Source: Pyxidicoccus sp. MSG2
GTDB lineage: Bacteria > Myxococcota > Myxococcia > Myxococcales > Myxococcaceae
Reading direction: 5' to 3'
NCBI RefSeq assembly: GCF_026626705.1
Contig: NZ_JAPNKC010000001.1
Span: forward strand, 6,714,001-6,778,000
DNA length: 64,000 nt
Translations under genes and position numbers: made by a program
Notes under the pieces: model-generated
Seen by the model: the letters and a program-made list of their open reading frames with translations, nothing else
Databases searched by the model: none
What the model was told of the DNA's origin: nothing
In this document: positions 39,002 to 47,987 of the stretch, piece after piece
How positions within the stretch are numbered: position 1 is the first letter of the stretch
Layout: every line of letters begins with the position of its first letter

Positions 39002-41542
39002 TCACTCCTCCCGCAGCGCGAGCGCGGGGTTGGCGCGCGCCATCTTCCACGCCGGGTACAGCCCGGCCAGTGCCGACGCCACCAGCGCCAGCAGCACCGC
39101 CTGCACCAACGTCACCGGCGTCACCGCGAGCTGTAGCGTCCACCCGAAGGAGCGCTGGTTGATGACATGCACCAGCACGTACGCCAGCGCCACGCCGAGC
39201 GGCACGGAGAACAGCCCCGCGAGCAGCCCCAGGAGGCCCGTCTGCAGGGACACCAGGCCCCAGAGTTGTCCCGGCGTCAGCCCGGTGGCGCGCAGCACCG
39301 CCAGCTCCCGGGCCCGCTCCAGTTGCAGCGACATCAGCGCGCTCAGCACGCCCACGAAGGCCACGCCGATGGCCAGCAGCCGGAGCACCTGCGTAATCGT
39401 GAAGGTGCGGTCGAACACCTCCATGGAAGCCTGTCGCAGCGAGCGGTTGGCGCGCACCAGCAGCGCCTGCGTGTCCCCGGCCCGCTCGCGCACCGAGGCC
39501 ACCAGTGCATCCACGTCCTGTCCTGGCGCGGCGTACAGCGCGACGCCGCTCACGCCCCGGTCGTCGTACCAGCGCTCGTACGTGGTGCGCGGCATCAGCA
39601 TCGTCCCCACGTCCGAGCCGTAGTCGAAGTACACGCCCACCACGGTGAAGTCGTGCGGCCCTTTATCGGTGGCCAGTTGCACCGTGCTGCCCACGTCCAC
39701 GTGGCGGTGGAAGCTGAAGGGCTCGGAGACGAGGATGGCGTCCGGTGTCGCCTCCAGCTCGCGCCACACCGAGGCCGCGTCTCCCTGCTTGAAGCGATAG
39801 GGCCGGGTCTGCGTCCGCGAGAAGTCGATGGCCACCAGGTCCGTGGGCACGCCGTCCGCGCGCGTCGTCGTCACGCGAATGGTGCTGCTCGCGGCGACGC
39901 CCGGCGTGGAGCGCAGACGCTCGTCCAGCCCCGGCACCAGCGTGGCGGTTCCACGCCGTGCCACCAGCGACGGTGGGGAGATGAACACGTCCGCCTGCAG
40001 CGACGTGTCCAGCCACGACACCACCGTGCCACGGAAGCTGGACACCATGAGGCCCACGCCCACCGTGGTGGCCACCGCCACCATCAGCGCCGCCAGCGCC
40101 ACCGCCGTGCGACTGAGGCTGGTGCGCACGCTGCGCGCCGCCATGCGTCCCATCAACCCGAAGGCCAGGCCCAGCGGCGCCGCGGCGGCCACCGACAGCC
40201 GCTCCGTCACCCACGGCACCAGCAGCGCCGCGCCCAGCAGCACGGAGAAGAGGCCCCCATACGCCGGCAGCAGCGCCTGCGTGGGCCACGCCAGCAGCGC
40301 CGTGCCCGCGGCCAAAACCCCCAGGCCCAGCAGTGCCAGCCTGGGCGCGCGGCCGCGCGACACGTCCTCCACCGTGGAGCGCCGCATCGTCGTCACCGGC
40401 GGGGAGCGCGCCGCCTCCCACGCGGGCACCAGCGCCGCCAGCACCGTGGCGCCCAGGCCCAGCAGCAGGCCCTTGGCCAGCGTGAAGGGCTCCAGCGCCA
40501 GCCCGCGCACGCTCACCACGAAGTACAGGTCATTGAACGTCTGCGTGACGAGCCCCACCAGCCCGCGCGCCAGCAGCACGCCGAGCAGCAGGCCCGCCAC
40601 CGTGCCCACGGCGCCGAGCACCGCCGCCTCGCCCAGCACCAGCGCGAAGAGCTCGCTCCGGGTGATGCCAATCGCGCGCAGCCGTCCCAGCAGCCCGCGC
40701 CGCTGCACCACGGAGAAGGTCATCGTGTTGTAGATGAGGAACATCCCCACCACGAGCGCCAGAAGCGACAGCGCGGTGAGGTTGGTGCGGAAGGCCCGCG
40801 TCATCTGCTCCACCGTGCCCGCCCGCGCGGAGGCGCGCACCAACTCCGTGCCCGTGGGGAGCGTCGCCTCCAGCCGCTTCGCCTCCGCGTCGTCCCGCAT
40901 CCGCAGGTCCACGCGCGTCAGCCGCCCCACCTTCCCGAGCACTTCCTGCGCGGTGGACACGTCCGTGAGCACCAGCGCCTCCAGCGCCCGCGCGGTGTCC
41001 GGGTCCGACGGCTCCAGCAGCGCCGACACGCGCAGCCGCTTGTCCTGGCCTTCCACGCGTACCGGCAATTCGCCGCCGGCGGGGACGCCCAGCGCCCGCG
41101 CGGCCCGGGCGCTCAGCAGCACCGTGCCCGGCTCGGTGAGCAGCACGCCCACGTCGCCCACGGCCTCGCCCTTCGCGTACTCGCGGAAGGGGCTTTCCGC
41201 GAACGGGTCCACGCCCAACACGGTGAGCGTGCGCTTGTCGCCCACCGCCGCCTGCACGTGGCCCTCCACCACCGGCGCGGACACTGGCGCGTCGCGGCGC
41301 AGGCGCAGGTCCCGGTACACGCGCTCGTCCACGCCCTGGGAGCCGGCGCCCACGAGCTGGTGCGTGGCCCGGCCGGCCACCGCGTCCGTGGAGCGCTCGA
41401 AGGCGCGCAGTGCGCTGTCGCTCGCCAGGTCGATGGACACCACCACCGCCACGCCCAACGCAATCCCCAGGAGCGACAGTGCCGTCAGCCACGGGTGGCC
41501 GCCCAGGTGGCGCAGGCTGGAGCGGACCAGCAGCCCCTTCAT
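39002..41542 (-). CDS. FtsX/LolC-type ABC transporter permease
   Basis: An 846-residue permease with a duplicated MacB/FtsX layout. The N-terminal helix (about 15-38; LTALSLLGIALGVAVVVSI) leads into a large extracytoplasmic domain. Three-helix FtsX blocks follow at about 255-385 (LSLLALVVGMFLIYNTMTFSV, AVLGAVGTVAGLLLGVLLARGLVGLV) and 735-840 (LLAIGVAFVGVLSALMSLQLERARELAVLRATGLTPGQLWGLV). Central helices and a second periplasmic domain lie between. The layout suggests mechanotransmission or lipoprotein/lipid handling rather than solute import. It overlaps the ATPase gene by 4 bp (ATGA) and precedes the AttH-like gene. Confidence 0.9.
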   Translation of the reverse strand: MKGLLVRSSLRHLGGHPWLTALSLLGIALGVAVVVSIDLASDSALRAFERSTDAVAGRATHQLVGAGSQGVDERVYRDLRLRRDAPVSAPVVEGHVQAAVGDKRTLTVLGVDPFAESPFREYAKGEAVGDVGVLLTEPGTVLLSARAARALGVPAGGELPVRVEGQDKRLRVSALLEPSDPDTARALEALVLTDVSTAQEVLGKVGRLTRVDLRMRDDAEAKRLEATLPTGTELVRASARAGTVEQMTRAFRTNLTALSLLALVVGMFLIYNTMTFSVVQRRGLLGRLRAIGITRSELFALVLGEAAVLGAVGTVAGLLLGVLLARGLVGLVTQTFNDLYFVVSVRGLALEPFTLAKGLLLGLGATVLAALVPAWEAARSPPVTTMRRSTVEDVSRGRAPRLALLGLGVLAAGTALLAWPTQALLPAYGGLFSVLLGAALLVPWVTERLSVAAAAPLGLAFGLMGRMAARSVRTSLSRTAVALAALMVAVATTVGVGLMVSSFRGTVVSWLDTSLQADVFISPPSLVARRGTATLVPGLDERLRSTPGVAASSTIRVTTTRADGVPTDLVAIDFSRTQTRPYRFKQGDAASVWRELEATPDAILVSEPFSFHRHVDVGSTVQLATDKGPHDFTVVGVYFDYGSDVGTMLMPRTTYERWYDDRGVSGVALYAAPGQDVDALVASVRERAGDTQALLVRANRSLRQASMEVFDRTFTITQVLRLLAIGVAFVGVLSALMSLQLERARELAVLRATGLTPGQLWGLVSLQTGLLGLLAGLFSVPLGVALAYVLVHVINQRSFGWTLQLAVTPVTLVQAVLLALVASALAGLYPAWKMARANPALALREE

Positions 41543-42255
41543 CGCGCATCCCTCCGCGTGTGCTCGCGCTCCACCAGCCGTCCGCCCTCCATCTGCAGCA
41601 CGCGGTCCGCGCGAGCCACCAGCCCCGGCTCATGCGTCACCATGAGCGCGCACGCGTGGCCCTGCCGCGTGAGTCCCTCCAGCAAATCCAGCACCTGCCG
41701 CGCCGTCGTCTCGTCGAGGTTGCCGGTGGGCTCGTCCGCGAGCAGCAGCGGTGGCGAGTGCGCCAGCGCGCGCGCCACCGCCACGCGTTGTTGCTCGCCG
41801 CCGGACAGCCGGTCCGGGAAGCTGCTCGCGCGCGCCGCCAGCCCCACCCGCTCCAGCAGTGCCCGCGCCTTCGCGCTGGACTCCGCGGCGCCGTGCCCGT
41901 TCAGCTCCAGGGGCAGCCGCACGTTCTCCTCCACCGTCAGCGTGGGCAGCAGATTGAAGGCCTGGAAGATGAAGCCGATGCGCTCGCGCCGCAGCAGCGT
42001 GCGCTCACGCTCGCTCAGCCGGCCCAGGTCCCTGCCGTCCACGCGCACCTCGCCCTGGCTGGGCACATCAATGCCGCTGATGAGGTTGAGCAGCGTGGAT
42101 TTGCCCGAGCCGCTGCGGCCCAGCAGCACCACGAACTCGCCCCGGTGCAGGGAGAGGCGGACGCCGGAGAGCACCTCTCGCACGGTGTCGCCTTCGGCAT
42201 AGGCCTTCGTTACATCGCGCAGCTCGACGAGGGGCGGAGTGTCGGACGCAGGCAT
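41539..42255 (-). CDS. LolD/MacB-type ABC transporter ATP-binding protein
   Basis: A 238-residue ABC ATPase: Walker A GRSGSGKST near residue 46, Q-loop FIFQAFNLLPTLTVEENV, signature LSGGEQQRVAVARAL near 150, Walker B LLLADEPTGNLD, and switch His in MVTHEP. The 'ADEPTGNLD' and 'NLLPTLTV.ENV' patterns are typical of the LolD/MacB/FtsE group that works with FtsX-type permeases. It is the first gene of the three-gene operon with the permease and the AttH-like protein, together resembling AttE-F/G-H. Confidence 0.95.
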   Translation of the reverse strand: MPASDTPPLVELRDVTKAYAEGDTVREVLSGVRLSLHRGEFVVLLGRSGSGKSTLLNLISGIDVPSQGEVRVDGRDLGRLSERERTLLRRERIGFIFQAFNLLPTLTVEENVRLPLELNGHGAAESSAKARALLERVGLAARASSFPDRLSGGEQQRVAVARALAHSPPLLLADEPTGNLDETTARQVLDLLEGLTRQGHACALMVTHEPGLVARADRVLQMEGGRLVEREHTRRDAR

Positions 42256-42322
42256 GGACGCGTCTCAAATACACGCATGCTCGCCGTGCCGCCGTGTTTT
42301 GTGTCCGCCCGTGCCGTGGAGC

Positions 42323-43147
42323 TCAGGCGCCCGCGTGCCGGGTGTCCCATGACTCCGAGTAGCGCCACTGCTCCAGGAAGCCCGCGACTTCGGACGCCAG
42401 CAGCGGACCCGCCGTGTCCCGGGGGATGATGTGGAAGCCGTCGCGCAGGGAGAGGAAGCGCACCGCCGGGCTCGCGGTGAGCCTGCGGGCGAGCCACCGC
42501 CCGCCCTCCGGGTCCACCACGTGGTCCTGCTCCGCCACCGCCACCAGCGTGGGACAGCGCACGTGCGCCACGTCCCGCACCGCCAGGTTCTGCAGGGTGC
42601 AGAGGTCTCTCAGCCGCGCCACCGGGAAGGCCGGGAGGACGGGCGCCTGGGCCAGCGCCTCCGGGTCCGACAGGTCCGTGCCCGTCTTCTCCACCCAGGG
42701 GTGCGCCCACTCCAGCACCGGGGTGCGAGCGAGCTGCTTGATGAGGAACATGCGCGGCCCCCGGAAGCGCACCGCCGGGGCCACCAGCGCCAGGGCCTTC
42801 ACCGTTTCCGGGTGCCGGGCCGCCAGCCCCAGCGCCAGCAGCGCGCCCATGGAGAGGCCCGCGACGAAGATGTTCCGGTGGCCGTGCAGCGCGAGCAGCG
42901 CGCTGTCCGCCGCGGCCTGCCAGTCGCGCCAGTTGACGTGCAGCAGCGCCTGGGGCGTGGTGCCGTGCCCCGGCAGCCGGGGGGCCACCACGCGCATTCC
43001 GCGCGCGGCCAGGGCCTCTCCCAGCGGGCGCACGTCCCACGGGCTGCCGGTGAAGCCGTGCAGCAGCAGGCACACGTCCTCGCCCCGGCCCAGGTCGAAG
43101 GGCGCTGTCTTCCGCGGGTCCATGGGCTCGGGAGTTGGCTCTGGCAT
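42323..43147 (-). CDS. Alpha/beta hydrolase, carboxylesterase/monoacylglycerol lipase-like
   Basis: A 274-residue hydrolase: oxyanion strand VCLLLHGFTGSPWDVRPL, PRLPGHGTTP, nucleophile elbow GLSMGALLALGLAA (Ser near 106), acid in VAEQDHVVDPEGG and His in LRDGFHIIPRD. The set resembles Est30-type carboxylesterases and bacterial monoacylglycerol lipases. The ATG at 43147 was chosen; longer readings run into the divergent DUF3467 gene. It could act on lipid breakdown products. It lies 67 bp upstream of the ABC operon, in the same direction, possibly with its own promoter in the 57-bp gap to the divergent gene. Confidence 0.88.
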   Translation of the reverse strand: MPEPTPEPMDPRKTAPFDLGRGEDVCLLLHGFTGSPWDVRPLGEALAARGMRVVAPRLPGHGTTPQALLHVNWRDWQAAADSALLALHGHRNIFVAGLSMGALLALGLAARHPETVKALALVAPAVRFRGPRMFLIKQLARTPVLEWAHPWVEKTGTDLSDPEALAQAPVLPAFPVARLRDLCTLQNLAVRDVAHVRCPTLVAVAEQDHVVDPEGGRWLARRLTASPAVRFLSLRDGFHIIPRDTAGPLLASEVAGFLEQWRYSESWDTRHAGA

Positions 43148-43204
43148 CGCGCTCACCCCGTGACGCTGGCCACGAGCAGGCGCAGGCGCTATGCCCTCTG
43201 CCTC

Positions 43205-43495
43205 ATGGCGGACACTCCGAAGCCCCCGGACATGCAGTTGCAGATACAGATAGACGAGGACGTGGCCAATGGTCAGTACGTGAACATGGCCCTTGTGAAC
43301 CACTCGGACACCGAGTTCACCCTGGACTTCATCTACGTCCAGCCCCAGGTCGCCAAGGCCCGGGTCCGCTCCCGCATCATCACCAACCCCAAGCACATGA
43401 AGCGCCTGCTGGCGGCCATGCAGGACAACATCGCCCGCTACGAGGCGAAGTACGGCGCCATCGTCCTGCGCGACGACGACAGCGGCATGCACTGA
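43205..43495 (+). CDS. DUF3467 family protein
   Basis: A 96-residue small soluble protein with the DUF3467 pattern: QIDEDVANGQYVNMALVNHSDTEFTLDFIYVQPQVAKARVRSRIITNPKHMKRLLAAMQDNIARYEAKYG. This is the full length for the family, which is widespread and uncharacterised. Start at MADTPKPPD with a short spacer to the divergent hydrolase gene. It ends 14 bp from the convergent lipoprotein gene. Confidence 0.92.
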   Translation: MADTPKPPDMQLQIQIDEDVANGQYVNMALVNHSDTEFTLDFIYVQPQVAKARVRSRIITNPKHMKRLLAAMQDNIARYEAKYGAIVLRDDDSGMH

Positions 43496-43509
43496 CGCCC
43501 GCGGGCGCC

Positions 43510-44253
43510 CTACGAGTGCTGAGCGGTCGGCTGCTGGGGCGCGGGCGAGCCTTCCGGCGGCTGCTGCGAGGGCAGCGGCGGGGCTTCGGGCACGTCCTGC
43601 GGGGGCAGCTCATGCACCCCTTCCTGTGCCTCCGTCTGCTCGGAAGGGTGCTGGCGCTCGGCGAGGTATGCGTCGACGCGCTGCTCCAGGTAGGTGGCCA
43701 TCTGCGGGGACACCCGGGCCAGCAGGGCCCACTCGATGTCGCCGGCGCGGTAGAGGTGGGGCTTCGTCGGAGACATGGGCTCGCCCATCACGTACGAGCC
43801 AGCCTGTCCCGAGGTGCCGCCGGCGTTGCTCTTGCTGCCGCCCCCCTCGGACCCGGCCTCCGCGCCCTCCCGCGTGCCGGCGAAGCTGCCCGGGTGCGAG
43901 GGCGCCAGGCCGTTGGTGGTGTAGGTCATGCGGTACGCGCGCACCATGGTGCGGCCGTCCTCCAGGCGGACCGCCTGCACCAGCACGCGCGACCAGTTCG
44001 CTCCCACCTCGATGTTGCCTGCAATCTTCCACGAGGTGTGCACGTAGAGCGGGTCCGAGCTGGGGAGCGTCCGATACCCCTGCTCGGTGAGCAGCTCCCG
44101 CATCTGCGTCAGCAGGGCCTCCGGAGGGAGCTTGTAGACGGCGTGGCTGCCAGTCCCCTCCAGCAACTCCTTGCGAGGGTCTCGGGTCGTGGCGCAGCCC
44201 GAGGCTCCCAGCGCGAGCCCGACGGCCACCAGCAGTGCGAGACGCCGCGTCAT
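43510..44253 (-). CDS. Lipoprotein, unknown function
   Basis: A 247-residue lipoprotein with lipobox GASGC at about residue 20 after MTRRLALLVAVGLAL. The mature domain has an alpha/beta stretch (LLTQMRELLTEQGYRTLPSSDPLYVHTSWKI, then GANWSRVLVQAVRLEDGRTMVRAYRMTYTTNG), recalling BamC/NlpE-like small envelope folds. A Gly/Ser-rich loop and a Pro/Gln-rich tail (about 210-247) that probably extends into the periplasm or outside follow. Start fixed by the lipobox. Not recognised as a named family. Confidence 0.78.
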   Translation of the reverse strand: MTRRLALLVAVGLALGASGCATTRDPRKELLEGTGSHAVYKLPPEALLTQMRELLTEQGYRTLPSSDPLYVHTSWKIAGNIEVGANWSRVLVQAVRLEDGRTMVRAYRMTYTTNGLAPSHPGSFAGTREGAEAGSEGGGSKSNAGGTSGQAGSYVMGEPMSPTKPHLYRAGDIEWALLARVSPQMATYLEQRVDAYLAERQHPSEQTEAQEGVHELPPQDVPEAPPLPSQQPPEGSPAPQQPTAQHS

Positions 44254-44384
44254 GACACGACCACCTTGTTCCCCCGGCCCGGGTTGGAAAGGCATCCGGC
44301 GGCCCGGGGAGTCATGAAGGCCGGATGGCCTCGGGTAGAACGCTCGGCCGACACAAACATATCGTACAAGCCGCGCCCGGCTCC

Positions 44385-46175
44385 TCAGTCACAGCGATGG
44401 CAGAGGGTGCGTCGTCCCCCCGCCATCCATGGGGCGGCATATTCCCTACACACCCGGTCGGGTCGCTCCTGGAGCTGCCGGACGCGGGCCTCCAGACGGG
44501 GGACGCCGTCCGCGCCGAGGCGCCGGTAGGCCTCCAGGTCCGTCTCGGCGGCTTCCCAGAAGACGCAGGTGTCCGGCCCCTCCCGCACCGCGCCGTTCTC
44601 GAACACGGGCCAGTGCCCGTTCCGGGCCTGCCAGTCGTCCGGCACCCAGCCCAGTTCCACGTTGGCGAAGTTCACCTGGGGCCAGGACGGGCTCAGCAAT
44701 CCGCCGAAGCGCTTGCCGGTGTCGCGCAGCACCTCGCGGACGATGGCGGTGGCACCCCGGTCCTCCAGGGGCTCCAGGAACTGGAAGGGCGGCTGGCCCC
44801 GCACGCGCTCCTCGTAGCTCGCGTCGTACACCCGGAAGGCCCGGCCCCACCCGCGCGTCACCTCCACCAGCATGACGGCGACCAGCACGGCGAGCGCCAC
44901 GCTCCAGGCCCTCGCGCGAGGGGCCCGGGCCGGGAGCAGCAGGGCCCCGACGCGGCTGCTGGTGACGAGCATGAGCGCGCTCAGCAGCAACAGCACGGCG
45001 TGGAGCCCGTACTTGAGGAAGTAGTAGTCGATGGGCAGCCGCGCCGACAGGTACGCCCCCTGGATGGCCGCATTGACGCCGGCGAAGAGCAGGGCGAAGT
45101 CGAGCAGCCGCCGCTCCACGGCCTCTTCCCCGCGCGGGGGCAGGAAGCGCACGACGAGCAGCCCCACCACCGTCCAGCACTGCACCCGCAGCGCGCGCTC
45201 GTACCCGTGGGGGATGAAGCCGCCGCTGATGTGCGCCAGGGGCAGCAGCCGCCAGTACGCGTACGCGGCCGCGCCCAGGAACGCGAGCCCCACGGGCCAG
45301 ACTCCCAGGCGGAGCTTCGACGGAAGCCCGCGTCCCTCCAGCAGCAGGAGCACGCCGCAGGTGAAGAGGAAGTCCCCGAGGTTCAGCCCGTACGTGTACC
45401 GGTAGAACACGGTGAACAGCACGAGCGCGGCGCACCGCGCCCACGCCGCCCGGGGCAGCCCGTACGCGAGCCACGCCAGCACCAGCGGCACCAGCCCGAA
45501 GAGGTGCGCGTAGAAGCCCTCGGCCTGGTGGTAGTGCAACAGCCGCAGGAGCAGCAGGGGCCAGGCGACGGCGGTGGCCGCCAGCAGCGCCACCTGCGCC
45601 GCCACCGCCGCGCGGGCGGTGCCCCACCGCCGCACGGTGACGACCTCCAGGCCCGAGACGAGCGCCAGCGCCAGCACGGCGGGCACGAGGTAGAAGCCGG
45701 CGCGGAAGCTGGTGAAGGCATCCAGCCCGAAGAGCTGCTCCAGCCCATACGTCACCGTATGGAAGACGGTGAAGCCCTGGTAGGTGCCGGGCGCGTGCGT
45801 GACGAAGTCGGCCCGCAGCGCGGCGTGGTTGCCGGCGTCGCCGCCTCCGGTGCTGACCAGCCCTCCCATGACGGGGATGCCCAGCAGGCGCCACGTCAGC
45901 CCCAGCATGGCCGCGAGGCAGAGTCCCTGGACCCCGGCGAGCAGCGCGTGGTCGGGCCACGGGCGCAGGGCCGACAGCACCGTCCACGTGAGGAAGGCGG
46001 CCAGCAGGACACCGGCGGCGGCGCCCACCCACAGGGGCAGTCCCAGGGTCGCCCGGAGCACGCTCGCCAGGACGAAGGGCAGGAGCCACGAGAGCAGCAG
46101 GAAGCCGAGCGCGCCGAGCCCGCGAGGGCGCGCCGCGAGGGATGGAGAGGGCTGTGGGTCGTGGGTGTCCGGCAC
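44385..46175 (-). CDS. Polytopic membrane protein, glycosyltransferase-like topology
   Basis: About 596 residues with some twelve hydrophobic helices between residues 20 and 450, then a soluble C-terminal domain (about 460-596; QFLEPLEDRGATAIVREVL, PQVNFANVELGWVPDDW). The first loop after helix 3 contains GGDAGNHAALRADFV, with an acidic pair (D, then D/H) in the position typical of GT-C-type glycosyltransferases and related lipid-linked sugar transferases. No firm family match could be made by eye. GTG at 46175 chosen, with GGAGGG upstream; the frame opens to 46220. Divergent from the secreted protein at 46292. Confidence 0.7.
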   Translation of the reverse strand: MPDTHDPQPSPSLAARPRGLGALGFLLLSWLLPFVLASVLRATLGLPLWVGAAAGVLLAAFLTWTVLSALRPWPDHALLAGVQGLCLAAMLGLTWRLLGIPVMGGLVSTGGGDAGNHAALRADFVTHAPGTYQGFTVFHTVTYGLEQLFGLDAFTSFRAGFYLVPAVLALALVSGLEVVTVRRWGTARAAVAAQVALLAATAVAWPLLLLRLLHYHQAEGFYAHLFGLVPLVLAWLAYGLPRAAWARCAALVLFTVFYRYTYGLNLGDFLFTCGVLLLLEGRGLPSKLRLGVWPVGLAFLGAAAYAYWRLLPLAHISGGFIPHGYERALRVQCWTVVGLLVVRFLPPRGEEAVERRLLDFALLFAGVNAAIQGAYLSARLPIDYYFLKYGLHAVLLLLSALMLVTSSRVGALLLPARAPRARAWSVALAVLVAVMLVEVTRGWGRAFRVYDASYEERVRGQPPFQFLEPLEDRGATAIVREVLRDTGKRFGGLLSPSWPQVNFANVELGWVPDDWQARNGHWPVFENGAVREGPDTCVFWEAAETDLEAYRRLGADGVPRLEARVRQLQERPDRVCREYAAPWMAGGRRTLCHRCD

Positions 46176-46291
46176 GGGGCGGGGCCCTCCTACCCCATGT
46201 CCCAGGGCCGGCCAAGCCAAGGGGAGTCGGGGAGACTCCCGGCCGCTGCCCCCTGGCCACGGGGCCCGGGCCGGCGCAGACTCGGGGCACC

Positions 46292-47032
46292 GTGCTCCGA
46301 ATCCTCGTGCCGCTTTTCGTGCTGCTGTGCGCCTCTTCCGCGTCCGCCCAATGCCTGGGAGACGGCGTGCAGCTCTTCCCCACGCCGGGCGCCATCGTCC
46401 CCACCAACACGCGCTTCCTCCTGGAGGGCGTGGGCACCGCGCGCCCGCAGGTGACGGCGCTGGTGGGCAAGAAGCTGCGGTTGGTGGCCGACAAACACGT
46501 GGTGGAGGTGAAGGCGCAGCGCGGCTGGGAGAGCAGCCTCGGCCGGGCCACTGTCATCCTCAAGGTGAGCGGGAAGCTGGAGCCGGACACGCGCTACACG
46601 CTGCGCGTGGACGAGGTGATTCCCAACGTCATGGTGCTCAACGGCCCCAGCACGGTGCTGCCCGAGTGGCGCACGGGCAAGGGCCCCGACAACTTCGCCC
46701 CGAAGTGGCTGAAGCGGCCCGCCGTCTCCGAGGGCATCCTCCGCCGCACGCCGCAGGGCACCGCCCGCTTCGTCCGGCTCAACCTGTCGCTGCGCGAGGA
46801 CAGCCCCGCCTACCTCGTGGTGAAGCTGGAGCCCCGGCGTCCGGGCCCCGGCGTCCAGCAGTACGTGGTGCCGGTGCACAACAACACCGCCTTCATCGGT
46901 CACGAGGCGTGCAGCGGCACCTTCGCCATGGAGGACGGGCGCAGCTACCGCGCCCGCATCGAGGCCTTCGACTCCGCGGGCCAGATGGCCCCACCCGTAC
47001 CGCCCGTGGACTTCGAGGCTCCCGCGGATTGA
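46292..47032 (+). CDS. Secreted protein, unknown function
   Basis: A 246-residue exported protein with GTG start and signal peptide VLRILVPLFVLLCASSASAQ. The mature part looks like two Ig/FnIII-type beta domains: VQLFPTPGAIVPTNTRFLLEGV, GKLEPDTRYTLRVDEV (a typical FnIII-like 'L.P.T.Y.LRV' strand) and GRSYRARIEAFDSAGQ near the end. Only a few cysteines. Myxobacteria have many such proteins; role unknown. The reading in this frame upstream of 46292 belongs to the divergent gene's leader. Confidence 0.75.
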   Translation: MLRILVPLFVLLCASSASAQCLGDGVQLFPTPGAIVPTNTRFLLEGVGTARPQVTALVGKKLRLVADKHVVEVKAQRGWESSLGRATVILKVSGKLEPDTRYTLRVDEVIPNVMVLNGPSTVLPEWRTGKGPDNFAPKWLKRPAVSEGILRRTPQGTARFVRLNLSLREDSPAYLVVKLEPRRPGPGVQQYVVPVHNNTAFIGHEACSGTFAMEDGRSYRARIEAFDSAGQMAPPVPPVDFEAPAD

Positions 47033-47115
47033 GGCGGGAAGGGGGAGGTGACTCCTTCCACCGGACGGGTGCGAAGATGCGGCGCTCCCTCTTCACACCC
47101 CGAGGCCCCTTGTTC

Positions 47116-47964
47116 ATGTCGCAGCGTCCCTTCCGCTTCCTCGCCGCCCTGTCCACCGCGTTCCTGCTCGCCGCCTGCGGCGGGGATGACGACGACGGGG
47201 ACTCCGGCGGGCTCACCCGCACCACGCTGAAGGCCGCGGCCGACCAGTACTGGGGCGCGCCGCGCTTCTCGCCGGACAGCTCCCGCATCGCCTTCGTGCG
47301 CGCGCTCGAGCAGGGCGACACGTACGAGGTGGCGGTGATGAAGGCGGATGGCACCGACGTCCGCATGCTGGCCAACGACGGCACCTACCTGACGGGCATC
47401 GCATGGAGCCCGGACGGCACCCGTCTCTACTACTCCGGCGACGAGGGCATCTTCAGCATCCCCGCCGCGGGCGGCACGGCGGTGCGGGAGTACGACGCCT
47501 TCGCCGCCTCGGCGCTGGACGTGTCGCCGGACGGCAAGAAGCTCGTCTATGGCGTCAATGGCAGCGGGCTGTCCATCCTCGACCTGACGACGCACACGGT
47601 GCAGCCGCTGAAGGACGACGGCTCGGCGCCAGCCTTCTCGCCGGACGGCAAGCGGCTGGCGTACGTCGACAGCCCGGAGTTCGACGTGCATGAGATTCGC
47701 GTCCTCACGCTCGCCACGGGGGAGAGCTCCCTGGTGACGGCCGACGCCAGCTACCTGTCCACGGCGGACTGGCTGCCCGACGGCCGGCTCGCCGCCCTCG
47801 CCGGGGACGGCATCTCCCTCTTCGACCTGTCGGGCGCGACGCCGAAGGGCACGCTGGTGCGCGACCAGTTCGCGGCGAAGGAGCTGGATGTCTCCCCGGA
47901 CGGCAAGAAGATGGTGTACGCCATCAACGGGCAGGCCGACCTCTACGTGCTGACGGGCTTCTGA
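47116..47964 (+). CDS. WD40-like (PD40/TolB-type) propeller lipoprotein
   Basis: A 282-residue lipoprotein with lipobox LLAAC, then an acidic linker GGDDDDGDSGG. Five or six PD40/TolB-like repeats follow, each with the 'SPDG(K/T)(K/R)(L/I)' core: APRFSPDSSRIAFVRA, IAWSPDGTRLYYSG, LDVSPDGKKLVYGV, PAFSPDGKRLAYVD and LDVSPDGKKMVYAI. Such propellers mediate protein interactions in the periplasm. MSQRPF at 47116 was preferred over an upstream ATG at 47077 because it gives the normal signal length. It precedes hemF by 23 bp in the same direction; co-transcription is possible. Confidence 0.85.
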   Translation: MSQRPFRFLAALSTAFLLAACGGDDDDGDSGGLTRTTLKAAADQYWGAPRFSPDSSRIAFVRALEQGDTYEVAVMKADGTDVRMLANDGTYLTGIAWSPDGTRLYYSGDEGIFSIPAAGGTAVREYDAFAASALDVSPDGKKLVYGVNGSGLSILDLTTHTVQPLKDDGSAPAFSPDGKRLAYVDSPEFDVHEIRVLTLATGESSLVTADASYLSTADWLPDGRLAALAGDGISLFDLSGATPKGTLVRDQFAAKELDVSPDGKKMVYAINGQADLYVLTGF

Positions 47965-47987
47965 GCGGCGAGCCTTCCGGAGGGTGC

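Noticed and set aside
39167-42202. 1011-codon plus-strand frame opposite the ABC permease and ATPase genes
   Set aside because: His/Arg/Gln-rich nonsense composition. The minus-strand genes have clear motifs and coupled starts.
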